Positions 10,097 to 25,191 of a DNA stretch of 64,000 nt are shown one piece after another. The stretch comes from Scortum barcoo (Eukaryota > Chordata > Actinopteri > Centrarchiformes > Terapontidae), in assembly GCA_023238725.1 (NCBI GenBank), contig CM041552.1, positions 12,377,147-12,441,146 on the forward strand, read 5' to 3'. Under the pieces are notes generated by a model. It worked only from the letters and a program-made list of their open reading frames with translations, had not been told where the DNA came from and searched no databases. Position numbers and translations under genes: made by a program. The stretch's first letter is position 1. Each line of letters starts with the position of its first letter.

Positions 10097-10701
10097 GTAA
10101 GACGAGTGCTCTCTTTTTTTCGTTTCTTTTTTTCCTGCTCCGAGTAGTTTTAGTTGAGCGGTGCGGGCGATTGAAAAGTGCCGAGTGAAGTAGCCGTTGG
10201 CGAGCAGGGCGAACACCGAGCCGACCAACTTCAGTCACGGCGGACAGCAGGCTCTTCACTCCGGCTCGGACCTCCCCGGAGCACCGCCTCTCACCGGCTC
10301 TCAGCTTCGCCCCCACCCCCCGGGGACACTCAGCACAGCAGATAAATAACCAGAAAAACGCTAAATGTGTTAACTACAAGATATTCTACAGCTTTCCCCG
10401 GAGCGGTGAGCCTCCAGTGCGCATGCTCGCTGCGCCGTGCGGACTTCGGATTTGTAGTTTTTCGTACCTGAGTTGATCGCAGTTGCGGGGGCCGAGAGAA
10501 AACCGTAAAAAACTACAAGTTCCAGACAATGGGAGCTTTGTTTGGGAAGCGGAGCTAGCCAGCTAACTAGACGCTTAGCCCCCGGACGAGCTTTGAATTT
10601 CGAGTAGTTGTGCTGCAAATCGGAAGTTGCCTTGGCTGGAGATTTGTTTGAGAATGAGCTTCATTTGGTAGGAGAGAGGGAGGGGTGTATGTTGTCTGCA
10701 C

Positions 10702-10722
10702 GCACACACACACACACACACA
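10702..10722. repeat. (CA)n microsatellite
   Basis: About ten CA units within the flank of the CpG island. Confidence 0.85.
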
Positions 10723-10891
10723 TTGACATTGTTTTGTGGTAGTGTGTTGTAGTAGTTGTAAATGACACCGGTTTTGCTGTGATGGGATGTGCAACATGTT
10801 TGTAAATGTTGGATTGGTCCTGCAGACTTTGTTCAGCTGTCAAAAGACGTGAGCAGGATTTGCAGATGCGTACCAGACGTGCATGTAGAAA

Positions 10892-10912
10892 TGTGTGTGT
10901 GTGTGTGTGTGT
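10892..10912. repeat. (GT)n microsatellite
   Basis: About ten GT units. With the CA tract 180 bp upstream it forms an inverted pair. Confidence 0.85.
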
Positions 10913-13900
10913 GAATGGGGAGGTGATGATGCCTCCGTTTCGTGGAGACCCCCCCCCTCCATACACAGTGTTATTGCTGTAGCCCCCCTTCCAGCCTTGA
11001 GGAAATGACACGTCGAGTACGGGATGATGGATCAGCAGAGCACGGCACATATCCTGAGCATCATTTGCTCCGGTTGCCTCCCATCTGGAACTAATGGAAT
11101 AATTATTATGTTTAAGTGTCTCACCCTGGTTCTCCCACTGCCCACTGTTGTTGGCTGTGCAGCAGAGGGGAACCCTTCATTTCATCTCCAGTTTTGAGGA
11201 GGGGAAGGGAGTCGGATTTGAGTGCAGTCAACACAGTTCTTGACTGTGAAGTTTATGCTGAATAATAATGCCACGGTTCTCCATGTTGTAAATCCAATTT
11301 CCTTGGATCAAAAGCTGTGCAGCAGACTGCAGAAGGAGTCAGCTGCACAAAGCTCTCTGTTTGAAGTTAACACAAAGACATTTCCATCCTTTCGGTGGAT
11401 GTTTGAAAATATGCTATTTATGACTTGTGAACTGATCACTCTGCACAACTCAAATATTGATTGTTTATAAAATCCAAAGCATGTTGCACTTATTTAGTAA
11501 GCTGTTTAACACATTCACTGTATATTCTCTTTTTTCCTCTCTTATTTTTCAACTCGGTGCCTGTCAGAAGCAAAAAGTTAATTAATTGATTGCTGGAAGA
11601 AAAAACACTTGTAGTTCACCATGACTTATTACGTCAGTGAGTGCAGCTGCATGTCCCTGCAAGCTGTTTTTGATGGATATATTGAAAACAACAGGAGCCA
11701 AGAGACAAAGCAAACTTGCAGAAAGAACCCAATTATTATGTTATTAAAATGTAACCCTTAATTAAAATCACAGTGTTACGTCTTTGCACTCTTCATTAAA
11801 CATCTCATTCTTAAATTCCTGGTATTAACATTACATCAGAGAAAGCATAGTTTAGTCTAGTGTTCTGCTAAACCGTGTCTGTTCTCCATTTAAGGGTTTA
11901 CATTTCTGCTGTGTAGCATGCTCGAGTAACAAATCGTTTGCCAAATGCCATATTTTTCTCCATGTTGTACAGTTTGTGTCACCTAACTCAATTAAAGCCA
12001 ATGAAAGACATCTTTAACATTACTCTCCTAAACCTAGTTCTGGTGAGAACCAAAGGAGAAAATCCAAGGTACATACAATATTTGCGAAATCTTAGTTTTG
12101 GTTGTGTTTGGGAAAATATGTTTTTTCTGAAACTAGTCAGAAATGGACACATTTCAAGATCCAGTTTCTCCATTAAAACTTCCCCTTTCTGTCAAAACTT
12201 AGTGAGTTCATAAATGTGCTTCAAACCTTTTTGGATTTTTTTACCAGAATTTGTTTTTCTGCAAATACTACACAGTTTTGGAAAGTCCTGCCAGGTTTAT
12301 AATATCTGCATAAGCATGTTTGTTCTGCTATTTTTTACGATTATGTCACATTATCCTTGCTCATTTTGTAGTGCAGGTCCCACCTCACACAGTTGTAAAG
12401 AGCCTCCAGCAGTCAGCTTGTGGTACCAGATAACAGTTTCTTACAGTCTGTGATCTTGATGAGCATCTCATATTTTGTGCTACCTATTTTGGTGTTTCAT
12501 TGCAAACAGCTGTGGGAACAAAGGATCCTGTCTTCAAAGAGAGCTGAATGTGGGCCACCTGAGTTATTTCGCCTGTAAACATTATGTTGAATCACGCACT
12601 GTCCTATGATGGCAGACGTGACTCATCAGTTGTTGATTTTTTCCCCCGTTCCTTTATTCTTGAGAAGCATTTTCAAGGACTCTCACACAGTCATGCTCAT
12701 CCGTTGGGCGAACAATAAATTTTTTACAAGACAGTCTTTTGTGATTTTCTTCAAGGCAGCAAAGATTTTATTTTGGCACCCGCCCTGGTTAAAGTTCTCC
12801 TTTCCCGACCGCGACACCTTGGCAGCCCTCCTGCTGTTTGTAATGTTAGAACGAAAAGCATCTTGCCAGGTTTCTGTTTAATCCTTGGAGGCGTCTTAGT
12901 TAAAGAAAGGTTAATAGAAGTGAACAACTGTATGTTCTCACAGTGTGCAGAAGTACTCAAACACCATCCATCACAATCATTGGGTGTATCCTGATAGGTT
13001 GCAGAGAGGGAGGATGATACCGCAGAGGCACTGCCATCTGGTTCATGTCAGGGTGTTTTGAGGGGGCTGAACATGTAGCATAGTCTTAAACCTGAGCTAC
13101 AGGCTGCCGACCTTCGTTTCTTATTGAGGTATATTTCTCTCACTTTATTGCTGCCTCTTGCTGTTGGTTTATACTCCTTTTAAACCACAAGCGTGACACA
13201 GGTTCAGCCCATGTCGGTGGTTAATCTGAATGGGTCACCACACGTCATCACACCTGGCAGCACAGCCTACTCCCAACTGGGGTTGAATGTGTTGGCGCAT
13301 TAATTGGCCGTGATAAACAGGTGTTTCTATTTGGGTTGACAATTTATTTTAATTTAATTAATTTTTAAGACGCTGATTAAAAACCACCCCAGAAGTGACC
13401 AAACAGTCCTTATACATGTCACAAGCTCTCTAAATACTATGTTGTTGCTGTAACACAAAAATCACACTTCATACACAGAATGATCTGACTGGAAACAAAA
13501 TATAGGCAAAGCAAGGCAGGTTTGTTTGGATTGCTCCTTTCACATTGACCGACTTTACATAAGGAAAAGAAATGCTTTAGACTGACATTTAAAAGCACAG
13601 CAAAAAAGAAAATGAAGATATCAATTAAACAATACACTAGAAATGCAGTTACAGTGCAGTTATAAATTAGTCACTATATATAGATTCTAATCAGTTCTAG
13701 TACATTTTGTTTATTTATACAAAATGGATCTGTCTGTCAAGAAGGAAACAGAGAGACAGAATCTGAGAGCGCCTTGTGTGGGTGAGAGCCAGCGTGGATG
13801 TGGAGAGAAAATGAAAATTTTATTTGATAATTATGTAATGTAGTTCAGTTCTGTGCAATTCTGTGGTTTAGCTGTGGTGTGTATGGCACTACAGTGGTGG

Positions 13901-16900
13901 ACTGGAGTCCGTGTGAACACAGAAAAAATATCTTGGCACGCCAGAATATGTCAAATTTAAAGAACCCCTTCAAACTGTCACAACCGTTATTTATATATTT
14001 CCATTTCTATACATAGATTCTGTGTAAATTACTGGATAATATCCACACCATGTTCATTTATATATAGTAAGGAAGTGTTGTTTATTTAAATATGAGAAAT
14101 AAAAATGTGTTTTTGTTTTTTTTTTTAACGTGCATTCGAGCAATTAACCCATGACAGCAGTCTCATGTAAATGGCTCAAACAGAGGTTGAATTCAGACCT
14201 GCGTCATACACAAGTATTAGTCAGGTTGAGTTGAGTGCAGGTGTACAGTTTGAGATGAAATAGCATCAGACCACCAACAGCACTGCAACCCCCCCTCCCC
14301 ACCACCACTGTCTCCACTCTCTTTAATGTATTTGCTTCCCTTGGGGGTCTTATCCATAAGTCAGCGAACATGACTGTGTCAAGAGGTCAGAGATTTACAG
14401 AAAGGGGAGCGCACTGTGTTTCTTGAAATGAGTCCTCTGCTTTATGGCTTACTGTGCAGCTATAAAACATTTTCTAGGTAGGCAGTTGATCTGTCAAGCC
14501 TGCCTCCTCCTCTTTTTTTTCTTCGTCTTCTTCTTCTCACTCCCTCAGAGGTCAGATTCCCTCAAGGTGTTGTTTACCAATCTGTGTCTTCTCAGCAAAG
14601 AGGATGAATCAGAGAATAACACTAAATGCCCAAAATGCGCTTGGATTCGGCTGATGGTGTACATTGCAAGTTGTGTACAGAGATTAGGGTCTCAGTAGAT
14701 CTCCTTCAGCAAGGTCCCGGGCCACATCTCTCTTCGCTCGACTCCTCTCTCTGCCGGGTATGTTTGACTGGGGTAAATATAGCCTGTTGGTTTTAGCTGG
14801 AGGATAAACACAGATGTTGAGGAAGCCTTTCTTGCCACAGGTCGGCCTGCGTCCTCCCCCTGGTCAAAGCTGGTAGCAGAGGGAGAGGGAATGCCTCGCC
14901 AACCAACCACAACACACTTAAACGGGGCTGCTGGACTCAACACTAAGCTTTAACAGGGTTACAGGAGGTGTATACATTCACTACAAAGTATTTAGACAAC
15001 CTGTAAGTATAAATATGACAAGTGCTGAACATAAAGAGTGATTTATGCCGGCCTATATGTGGCTGTCCGTTTATCAGTTAAAAGTGGAGGCCACTCTGCA
15101 GATTTACAAATGGCTGTCCACTTAAGAAAGAACCTCCTCGGATACTTGCATCTGTGTGTATTGAAATGGAGGAGGAGAACTGACTGTTTGGGTTATGTCT
15201 CAATTCTCGCACCGGCTCCAAGTCCACGAGGGACAAGAATAGCTGCGATAACTGGCTTCAGCAGTACTGAATGTGCTCATTTCCATAACATTAAGAGCGC
15301 TTATCTGTTCCTCTCGGCCCCCTCCTTTTATATCGTTTCTCTCCAGCCTATGTGCATCTTTTAAAGGGGAGCAATGATGTTAAATGGTGTTGATGACAGA
15401 GGCACAAATCGTGCATTCAATCTCAAGGGAGCAGGCTTTATTCTAGATAGGCATTAATATAAATTGTCATAAGGCGAAGAGAAGGGCAGCAGACACCTTT
15501 CACTCTGTAACATCTTCATTGCCTTTATTCTTCCTCCTCTCTCTTGTGTCTTGGGAGTCAGTCTGCTGCTTTAAGGAGAAGAGCATGTTGTTACACCTGC
15601 TTCGTATCTGTCTCTAACCAAGGCTTCACACACAAGGTTGACAGGTTGTGTGTGTGTGTGTGTGCATGCTCGTGCGCACGCACAAAGAGCTCTGTCATAC
15701 ACCAACATAGCAGAAATGTTCTGGAAAGAGGAAATCCTGCATGACAGGATAGAGAAACAGCTGATGACTCTGGCTCCATCTGTTTTTATGGAGTGAGGGG
15801 GGAGCAAATTAACCTTGTGTGCCACTCACACACACACACTGAAACATTCACCCACAGTCATGAGCTTGACCATCACACACCTGTCGACTCAGAAGCTCAC
15901 TTGGGATTTATTTTAGTCTGAGCTGCAGCAAAGTATCTGAAGGTTGTGCTACAGATATAGTTGATTAATCATTTCATTTACAACAAAGTAACAATAAAAG
16001 CACCATGTTTATGTACGTTTTATGATATAAAACATGTTTGAAGTAGTTATAATAAATAGTTAAGTGGTTCAAATAAATATTGTTTATGATAAGAGTAGAA
16101 GACATTATAAATATTATTGTCAATGAGACAATGGCCTGAATCACTGGATCAACAAAAGGTTGTAATGACCCAATACATCTGAATGAGTCAATTATTCATC
16201 GGGAAAGATGTGCATTTCTTTCTGGAGACCAAAAGGGGGTCCGTGTAGCCCCACGAGACACCTCATGTGAAAATCCATCTGTATTTTATTTGCTTCCTCC
16301 TTCTGGCTCTCCATGCTGCCTGTTGGAGGTCAAGCTGTCGGACAGGAAGTGAGTATGTGCTGAGGAGGACGCGGGTGTGTGGAGGAGATGAGTGTTGCGA
16401 GTGAATCAGACAATAGGCATCAGGGAGAGAAGTGGCCTCTGTGCTGCAGAGATCAGTCACGAAGACGAATGACCAGTTCACAGGACATGAGTAAAAACAT
16501 TCCTTGGAAGCGCAGAAAAATGTTAACACAATTTGTCTGTGGCATGCAGCTGACATCCTGGACTTTTTCTCTTTGCCCATTCATTGCTGGGATAGTTTAG
16601 TATTGGCTCATGTTGGAGAGGAACCACGCTGCCTCCCACTGCTGCTGGAACAAACACCAAACAGCACCAGGAAACCTGTAGATATATTTGCATGTTTCCC
16701 CTTTCCTTTGTCACTTAGGATGTTTTGTTTTTGGTGACCCAAATGTCTTTTTAAAACACAGACAGCTAAACCTCCTTTATGTGTGCGTTTATGCATCTGG
16801 GTGAATTTTAAAGATGTTTTTAGTTATTTTTTCCTCTGTTTTATTGTGAGACGTTTTATGAAACATGAAAAGTCTTTCTTTTTCTTCCCTCATTTTGTGG

Positions 16901-19800
16901 TGTGTGTGCAGAGAGGCATGCATACATACATGCAGCCATCCAGAGAGGCATGCATATATACATATGGTCTCTCCTGCCCTCGTCCTCCTCACAGCTTAGA
17001 TCTCAGGCTATGACTGCTGACTGTGGAGCCATTGTTTTAATGCTAATTGAGTATAGCATGTGGTCATTCCATGAATGCCTTTTGGACCAGATTTTATGGT
17101 ACTGTATCAAAATGTGCATTTCTTTCCTCCTCATTTCCAAATCAGATTTGATACCGCACTGGAGGCTATTTAGTGGGCTATTTCCACACAAGTTCATCTG
17201 GTCGGCTCTGCTCAGGGAGGGTATGGTATGCTAATGTGTTTGTTCTGTCGCTGAAGCAGGGCAGTGCAGATAATAAGTCTGCTCCGTGAGGAGGACTGGG
17301 GAGATTTCTGAGAAACATACAGTATACTGCTGTTTTGTTTTGGGACTTTGTCAAAGAAATCTTGCTGAGTATGTAATCCGTGTGTGTGTGTGTGTATAGG
17401 TGTGTTTACGTACAGTATGACTATATAAGTGAAACAGCCACCAGATAGCAAAGCTCATTGTCTCTCTTTGTTGGCATTCAGACTGAAAAAGAGACCTTAA
17501 ACATTGGCAGTACGTTGCTTCACGTAAGATGAGAAGATGAAATATGATCTAGAAGGGTTGGTTTGAGTCATAGACTCATGCGTTTGAAGGCGTATTAAAC
17601 GCCAAGACGCTGCACAGCACTTTACGATATTGTAAGGAAGTGTGTTACAACTCTGGAAAGGTATCAAGTCGACATTGGTTTTATCCTCCATCACAATGAT
17701 CACTGAGTGAAGAGCAGGATTACGTCATTCACCTGTAAAAAGTTATATACCAGGAATGTGCACGTATTTGAATATCCAGTGCGGTGTATAGTTGGAAAAA
17801 CTGAGCTAATTTCAACATTGTTTGCCAGATGACTGTGCTTTTTTTGCCACATCACTCCTCTGCTTCAACACAGTGGCCTCATAGCCTCATAGAAGTGAAT
17901 GAATGGGCTGTGTCTTTTACCACAGTGCTAACTTCTGTCGAAACATTGCCTTAAGCTTTTCAAAAGAAAGAACCCACTTTCAAAAGAACGATTTGTGGTA
18001 ATACTTACAATGAAAATAATAGTGATAGGTTACCCAAAAAAACTAAATGAATTTCAGTATCTTCTGGTTAGTCCTGGCTTGATGAAGCAACTATAGAGTA
18101 TAGATATCCTGGTCAGCATACCAATAAACTATGTATATAATTACTTAATATTTTTACAAAATGCATCTCAAATCAATCCAATATTTAGACACTGCACAGT
18201 TTTAAGAAGCTAAGATCTGCAGTGGAGTCAGTCTAAAAACGTTTCTGCACAGTTACAATACGAGAATAATGCCTGAGAGGTGTTGAGAGGAAAACCATAG
18301 TGCAACTCCTACTGCTCAAAATACAGCCTGTGTTCATGCAGCACAGCACACATGTATCTTATTTTTTCACTGAGCTACTGCATGTGAAAACTTGTATGCC
18401 TTCTAGTGCTGTTTGTCTAAGTGCTTGATTAAATTAGTAGTATTGTAATTATCTCTGCTGATGCCACCCTGTGAAACACTCATGTTACAAGTGTCTCGTT
18501 GACTGTTTTCAGTCTGAAATAATTACACTCTGCACAATTGGCCACTGCCCAGTTGCTTTCAGATCATACACTACACATCTGTTTATGATAAATACTCTTG
18601 TAAACCAGTCAAAAGCACAAGTTATCAGTCTAATTATTTGCTGTAGCCTGGGCGATACAAACTGCCGCCTTTCCTGCCAACACACAAGTGTTTCTGCACA
18701 TGTGCTGCAGTGACAGCCTCGTTAACCGTCCCACAGGAGTAGTCCAGAGAGCAGCAGAGGGGAGAAGGAAGTGACAGAAGTATGGGTGTTTCTGCGCACA
18801 ACAGTGGAGCCTGTTATCATCGTGGGAGAGGAGGAGACGGGTGAGCTGATAACTCAGTGGGGGGAGAAATAGCATGATGGGTCGACAGGCAGAGGGAGAG
18901 GCTGAAAGGGACGCCTGTTGGTAGAAGAAAGCTATCCAAATGTGCTGCCTTCTCCTCTTTCACATCCGTGATTCATCCTCCCTTTTCTTTCTCTGATTTC
19001 CCCATGACCTCTGCCGCCCGGCTCTGATTAGATAACCGTCTGGATCGGCGTGTCAGACAAGGCTCTACCTGAGAAAGATAATCAAAAGACAAAGAAGGAG
19101 AACAAAACACAGAGGAAGTGAGTGAAGATGATTAAAAAAAGTGTGACTGTGATACCAGAGAGAGAGAGATGAGAGCCTCTGAGAGGTCGGGGGGATGATA
19201 CAGAGTCTGTTGTGTGGTCATCTCTGGACAGGGTATGTACGTTGAGCAGATCTCCTCTCTCCGTGACGATGAGGAGACGCAGCACACAAAGAGACTCAGG
19301 ACGCGAGAGAGCGGCAAAAGACAGTGAACATTTTGTGCCTGTGCTGCAGAGACCAGGTGACTGCCTCTGTTTGTGCACGCTGAAGGTCACTGCTATCACC
19401 CCTCCCCTGGATGAAACTCGCTTGACCCACTTTGTTGCCCAAAGGCGCTCAAACACCACCACACCCCCACTCCTCCTCAGACATAAACTTAGACAACCTC
19501 GCTGCTCCGCTCTTTCTCAGACACGTGAACTCCTGTCACTGCTCTCAGCCCAAATACCTCAGCACACACATGGCTGCGTCCATTAAGCACATTTCTGCCA
19601 TACAACTTCTGCAGACACTCTTTACCCACCCCCTCACCCCCACGTCACCCCACCCTTGACGTGCACACTCACGTGCACAGTTGTCTACAGACAGCTGTGT
19701 TTTTCCGGTGGTTCCCACGTCTGAATTTGACAGGAATGTTGGCAGCCCAGCGGGGAGCCTCCAGGCTGTGGGTTTTTTCCCCACTCCCTTCAGAATTTAT

Positions 19801-19955
19801 AAAGGAATAATTTGACATTATGGGTAATACGCTTATGCGATCACCTGACAAGAGTTAGATGAGACGAGCAATACCCCTGTCATGTCTTTCTGTTTATGGA
19901 ATGAACCTAAACCCAATAGGCCCTTACCTTAGCATGAAGACTAGTAACAGAGGGA
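19801..19955. mobile_element. One arm of the TTAGCTTAGC fold-back repeat family
   Basis: AAAGGAATAATTTGACATTA at 19801, then GGTAATACGCTTATGCG, AGTTAGATGAGACGAG and CTTAGCATGAAGACTAGTAA near 19929, in the order of the left arm of the copies at 24811 and 32141. Confidence 0.6.
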
Positions 19956-20952
19956 ATAAAGAAACTAGAATAGATTCACACCTGAGAAGCATTTGGACAA
20001 GAATTTGGGCATTTTTTTCTTAATGATAAAAAAAGACTAGTGAATGAATAGATTAACCATTGATTAACTTAATAGTAGTAATAGCTAATCGATTATTCGA
20101 CTAACCTGTGAAGCACTACGTATTTCATTCAGCTGTCCCGATTAAACCTTTAAACTCTCCTAAACTCTCACCTTTCCTCCAATTTCTCTTCTTTTTCTCT
20201 CTGAACTTTTTTCTTATTAGCCAAATGTTTTCACTCCACACCAAAACAACTAGGCCAGTGTGTGCTTTTGTGAGCACGTGTGCAGCTCAGTGTGGGTGCA
20301 CATGCATGCGGGAGTGCAGAACCACACCCTGGACTCACGCCACGCTTCAAACCAAACACAGAGAGAAAGAGAGGCAATTTTTGGAGGGATTTAGCTTGTT
20401 GTGACAGTGCTGCACTAGTTCAGACTGGGACGGTGATCACTGTGGATCGCAGGGTGAGAAACGAACAAAGTGACAGCCGCGCAGGGCTCCAAGCCACGAC
20501 CGCCCCTTCTGTTACTGTGTCCAAGTTTGAGGAACAAAGTGATGATGGTGATCCGGTGGTACAGCCCCTCTGTTGGAGTTTCATTTGAGGGCTGGTTGGA
20601 GACGACACACCTTCCACTCGGCTGTTTTTACTGGCCAAATTCCATGTCAGAGATGCTGCCGTCGGTCCAGATGCCTGAGATAGTTGTGAGGGGCTGAGAT
20701 CTCTATTGGCGTGTAAAACTCCCCCTCACCTCTCGCGTGTGATTGATACCGCGACCTGAAACCAACAAGCATACATAAATGATCACCGCCACCTCAGCAT
20801 CAGAACCACATGCTGCTTCAGGGGGAGAAAGGTTTTAACGTAAGGCGAGCTCGACCTCATGATTCTGACGGGAAGCTGCTGACAGAACTTCAGTCAGATC
20901 CCGTGTCTCCATTTAACCTTCTATAAAGGGGTGTTTATATGGGCACACACAG

Positions 20953-20977
20953 CCACACACACACACACACACACACA
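20953..20977. repeat. (CA)n microsatellite
   Basis: About twelve CA units. Confidence 0.85.
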
Positions 20978-23900
20978 ATGCTACTGTGGGTTAAAAGGAG
21001 CCACACCTTTCTCCTGTAATCCTCTTTCAGCAGAGACAAACCCCTCTTTATAATATCTTCTGAATAGACTGTGTTCATCTGTGCTCACTACCTGCCCCCC
21101 TTGTTGCAGAAGTGAAGTGTATAAAGCATTCACAAATGCATACATGCATTTTAGGACTTAGTTGATTTTCATGTTAAAGTTTAATCTTGAGGAATTTGAT
21201 CATGTTGTCTTTCGCAGCACCTGTGGCGACGAGAGGTAATTGCAGGTGTGTTTTTGGATCTTGCTTCAGTTTCAGTTTCGAAGTTTCATCGTCTGTAGTT
21301 TGTCTGGTCATAGTAACCGTTTACTCACAACACTAGAAGAGGCTGGAAGAAACAGTACGTTACTTCACACACTCTTTTTTTTTTTTTTTCAGGAAAGTTG
21401 CTGCCAGTAACCAAATAATAATACTGCAAATGCTGCACTTCACAAATCCATAAAGTGGATTCAGTGTAAGAAAAGTGATAAGTAAATGTGAATGGAACTA
21501 CATTCGTGACAGATGTCTCAGTTTTCTGCACATTTCACCAACGTTCACGTCCATGCAAGACTATAATCAGAATGGGATATCCAACTTGCCAACATGAGGC
21601 GATGAACGGCTGCCAGAGTGATTTTAACTTGTGATACATTATCTGATGAGTACAGGTGGGTGGCATCTCATCCTTTTGCTTTAAACGCATCACTCTTGTG
21701 GGAATCAGACATAAAAGCATTGGTGTTTAATTTATATTGTGAAACATTCTTCAACAGCGACTGCATCTACTGCAAAGGATGTCAAACCCTTCAAGGAGTT
21801 TCTCACAGAGTAGAGGGCAAGATGTTTGATAAGAGTCTGTGTTTGATTTCTGCACCTAGACGCACATAACAAATATACAGTTACCTTTTGAGGTGTACTT
21901 CTGGTGCTGTTTGCCTTGTTTTAATTCCCTGGCTCGCTGGCTGCATTCTTTGTTTCTCTTTTCTCACAGCGTCAGTTTGTACAGTACTTTTCTGCAGCTC
22001 TGTGTTTCAGCCTGGTCTCAATGGACCTACTGTACTCTGTTTGCTCTCTCGCTAGTCAAGAGTCCCCCAGGCAAACAGTGCCCACTCTCTCTGGGGCCTG
22101 GGACTGTGCGAGAGCTGAGCCAGGCCTGCCGAGCCGCAGTGCTTCAGTTTCACCGTAGCCTCATGTTACCACAGCGTCTGGCTAGTGAAGTTGTGTGAGA
22201 AGCGGGGGTGTATGTGTTTGTGTGTGTGCCTACAAGTGTTGGCCAGAGATTCAGTGTGGACTCCAGATGCAGTTTTTTTTCATTGTAGTTGTAAGAGTTA
22301 AACACACAAAGCACACACAGATCAATAAAAAGGGAAAAAAAGGTTTTGCTCCACACACGGTTAGAATATGTCCACACAGAAAGAGACTGGGGAAGGGGAG
22401 GGGAGGTGGAAACACTACATCACACGTTACAGGAGGTGTGAGAGGAAGAGCAGCAGACCCTCATAAAACAAAGACCCCCCCCCTTGTGGGCAAGGAAGGA
22501 CTCAGCCACCGTCCTCCACGTGATTCTGATGCACATTTGTGCCAAGTTGCACGTTCGCGTTGTGGTACACGTCTTTGCGAGTCCATCAAAGTCTCTCTAC
22601 CTCGGCATCTCCCAAGTATTCTGTGGGACTTGAAATTGCTCCCTTCGGCTGGTGCTGGCAGACGTAGGGAGGAGGAGGAGGGAGGAGGGGGAGACCGGAG
22701 CGATTATGAGACTTGGGGTGTGCTTTAACCCACTTAGCACACCATCTCAGGGTCTCCTGCCAAATCGGTGAGCTTAGTGCTTTTAATCCTCTTCCCAGAG
22801 TGAGCCGATAGTTCGTTGCTTGCGGCTGCTCTCTTGTCTTACTGCCTAGAAATGTTATCTCTGTGAGTGTGTCCCGTCCTCCCCTCACAATTTATGATTA
22901 TTTGTACCAGCACGATGTTTTTATTTGTCTTACAAGTGGGTGCACCGCAGGTTGTGAGAGCTGTGTGTGTGTGTGTGAGTTTCCTGGTCATCAACACATC
23001 AGTGAAGTAGCCCTGCTGTGGTTTGAAGAGAGCCTCCCTGTTGGCCCTTCCAGCACTCACAGCAAGCCAAGCATGTTTATTTACCCACCCCACACGCCTC
23101 CCCAGACTGGTTTATGCTGGGCTCGCCTCTGCCCCAGGGGTCTGACTATAGTCCAGTTTCGAGCCCATCCTCTCCCATCTTACAGCCAGCATCACATGCC
23201 AGTTCTCCGTCTCTTAATAAAATGGGCTCATAACACCACGTTCCTTGCATTCTTCATGTGCCCCCCCCCCGCCACACACACACACTCTTTTTCACATGCA
23301 TGGATGAACTGCTATGAGAAATGTCGACCACGCTATTAACAAAGCCTTTAGTGTGGCCGACTGTTCTCAAGTTTCAGATCTGTTTTATTTGCCACTATAG
23401 TGCATTTGCAACATAGCAAGTCTCCACACAGCACTTGAAGAAGTTTCCTGTTTTGTGCAAGTGGAAGTGCAAAGTGAGGAGCAGCGATGGCGGGGGAGGA
23501 GGAGGAACAGTTGAAGGCTGATTCAGTGGTGGGGGGTGCGTTGTCGGAGCAGCAGCAGCCCTGTCACTGTAGGTTTACGTCTGGACTCCCTCCCTCCTTC
23601 TAGCAGAGTGGAGTCATGGCAGAATCGGGGTCAGCTGCGCTTCCTCCAGTTGCTGCCCGGCTCCTTATTTTATCCCTCTTTCCCCAAAACAAACTCTCCC
23701 CTCTCTGTGTCCCCTCTCATATCTGTCATCTCTCGATATGACCTCCTTCAGATAATTTGTTCTCACTTCTTCTACCCCCTTCCTCCTCCTGCTACTGCTC
23801 TTAATATCCCTCCTCATCTCATGCATTTGGGTACTTCCCTTCCCGGTGCCTGTTAAGGGAAGAGGACAGGGTGAGATTTATAATTAACAAAGGCTGAGTC

Positions 23901-24810
23901 TAGCACTGAAAGGGAGAGCTGTCTGAAGAGCCTGTGATGCGGAGGGGAGTGCAGGGTGGGGAATGTGAACAAATTAGGCTTTTTATACCAAGTATAAAAT
24001 AGATGCTGAGGAAGGGGGAGAAAAGCACACTGATGAGACACAATGAGTGATGTGACCTAAAAGAAGTTGTTTTTGTATGCAAGTTTTTGGCCAAGTCTAA
24101 GCTGCTTAGCTGTGGCAGAACTCCACTTTAAAAGCAGCCTACAGTACGGTGGTGTGTCGTCCAACACTGCATAAACTCTCTGATGAGCTTGGGCAGCCAT
24201 GAAGACTCATTACCATCTCATAAAAGATCTTTGTCCTCTCAGGACTGCATTATCTTGAGTGCTCCAGGTTGTTGTACATCCGTAGTACAATTACACTGTG
24301 CTGAAACTGCTATGTGTGTTTGTAAAGTTTATGACCTGAGTGTAGTTTAACAAAGTTTTTTTGTCCTGGCACGTTGCATATCATTGCAGCTCATAAAATT
24401 GACGCTCTCTGGCTTTACAAGACAATGGTATATTATCGTGTTGGTTCACGCATGCCAGATTACTTGTTTACTCAAGAAGGGCTGTTCGAAAAAGAAGGAA
24501 TGCAAATGATATCCAAAACTAACTCTCTGCATCTCTAAAGGAGCTGGCCTGCTCTGAGACCGTGAGGCAGGGCCTAGCCTGGCTTGGCCTGGCACAGTCT
24601 GGTTGGTTAAACAGAATGGCTGAGTGCAGGCCAGCGCAGTGCAGGGAGGAGGAACCACACAGACAGACTCTTAACCATCGGGGCTCAGACAGACACCGGG
24701 GCTACTTCTACCTACGTCCTGATCATTAGGTGGTACTTAATTGATCCAAATTGGAAAGTTTCCTTGCTGACATTGTCTTGCTGCTACCTGAAGAAAAAGA
24801 TCAGTGTTTA

Positions 24811-25191
24811 AAGGAATAGTTTGATGTTTTGGGAAATGCACTGACTTGCTTTGTTGCAGAGAGCTAGCAGCTGGTTAGCTTAGCATAGAACAAAACTGGG
24901 GATAGCTCTTAACAAAGTCCAGGCTCTCTAAAACTCACTAATTAATGTGTTAGATGTTTGTTTATTTCATACAAAATACAAAGTGTGGTGCTCCATGAAG
25001 TCATGTAATAGCCCTGAACATAAACCCTTTCAAAACCACCAATTGTCATTTCTACACTTCGACTTCCAGTCTCTATGTTAAGTGAAGTTAACTGTCATTT
25101 TACTGGATAGACAAATACGAGGATGTCAAAATTCTCATCTAATTCGCTGTAAGAAAGAGAATAAGCATATTTCACAAAATATATACTATTT
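24811..25191. mobile_element. Fold-back non-autonomous element, near full length
   Basis: The left end, AAGGAATAGTTTGATGTTTT then GGGAAATGCA, is mirrored at the right end by ATAAGCATATTTCACAAAAT then ATATACTATTTGAC. The internal GGTTAGCTTAGCATAGAAC is the family core motif. The two arms are diverged reverse complements around a centre near 25000. It is the same family as the copies at 1661, 19801 and 32141. No open frame is present. Confidence 0.7.

Larger units (their letters stand above)
9930..10560 (+). promoter_or_regulatory. sipa1l3: CpG-island promoter of sipa1l3, with NRF1-type site
   Basis: GC- and CpG-rich sequence starts abruptly after an AT-rich stretch and continues past the exon 1 donor. 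CGCGCATGCGCA at 9948-9959 fits the NRF1 consensus YGCGCAYGCGCR exactly, and a one-mismatch copy (TGCGCATGCTC) lies at 10418-10428. NRF1 palindromes are typical of CpG-island promoters close to the start site. I see no TATA box. The transcription start is inferred to lie between about 9945 and 10040. Confidence 0.65.

Noticed and set aside
22195..22728. 177-codon plus-strand frame
   Set aside because: Starts in a GT-rich run (VCVCVCA), ends in poly-Glu/Gly from GGAGGA repeats, and has no domain or splice context. Chance open frame.
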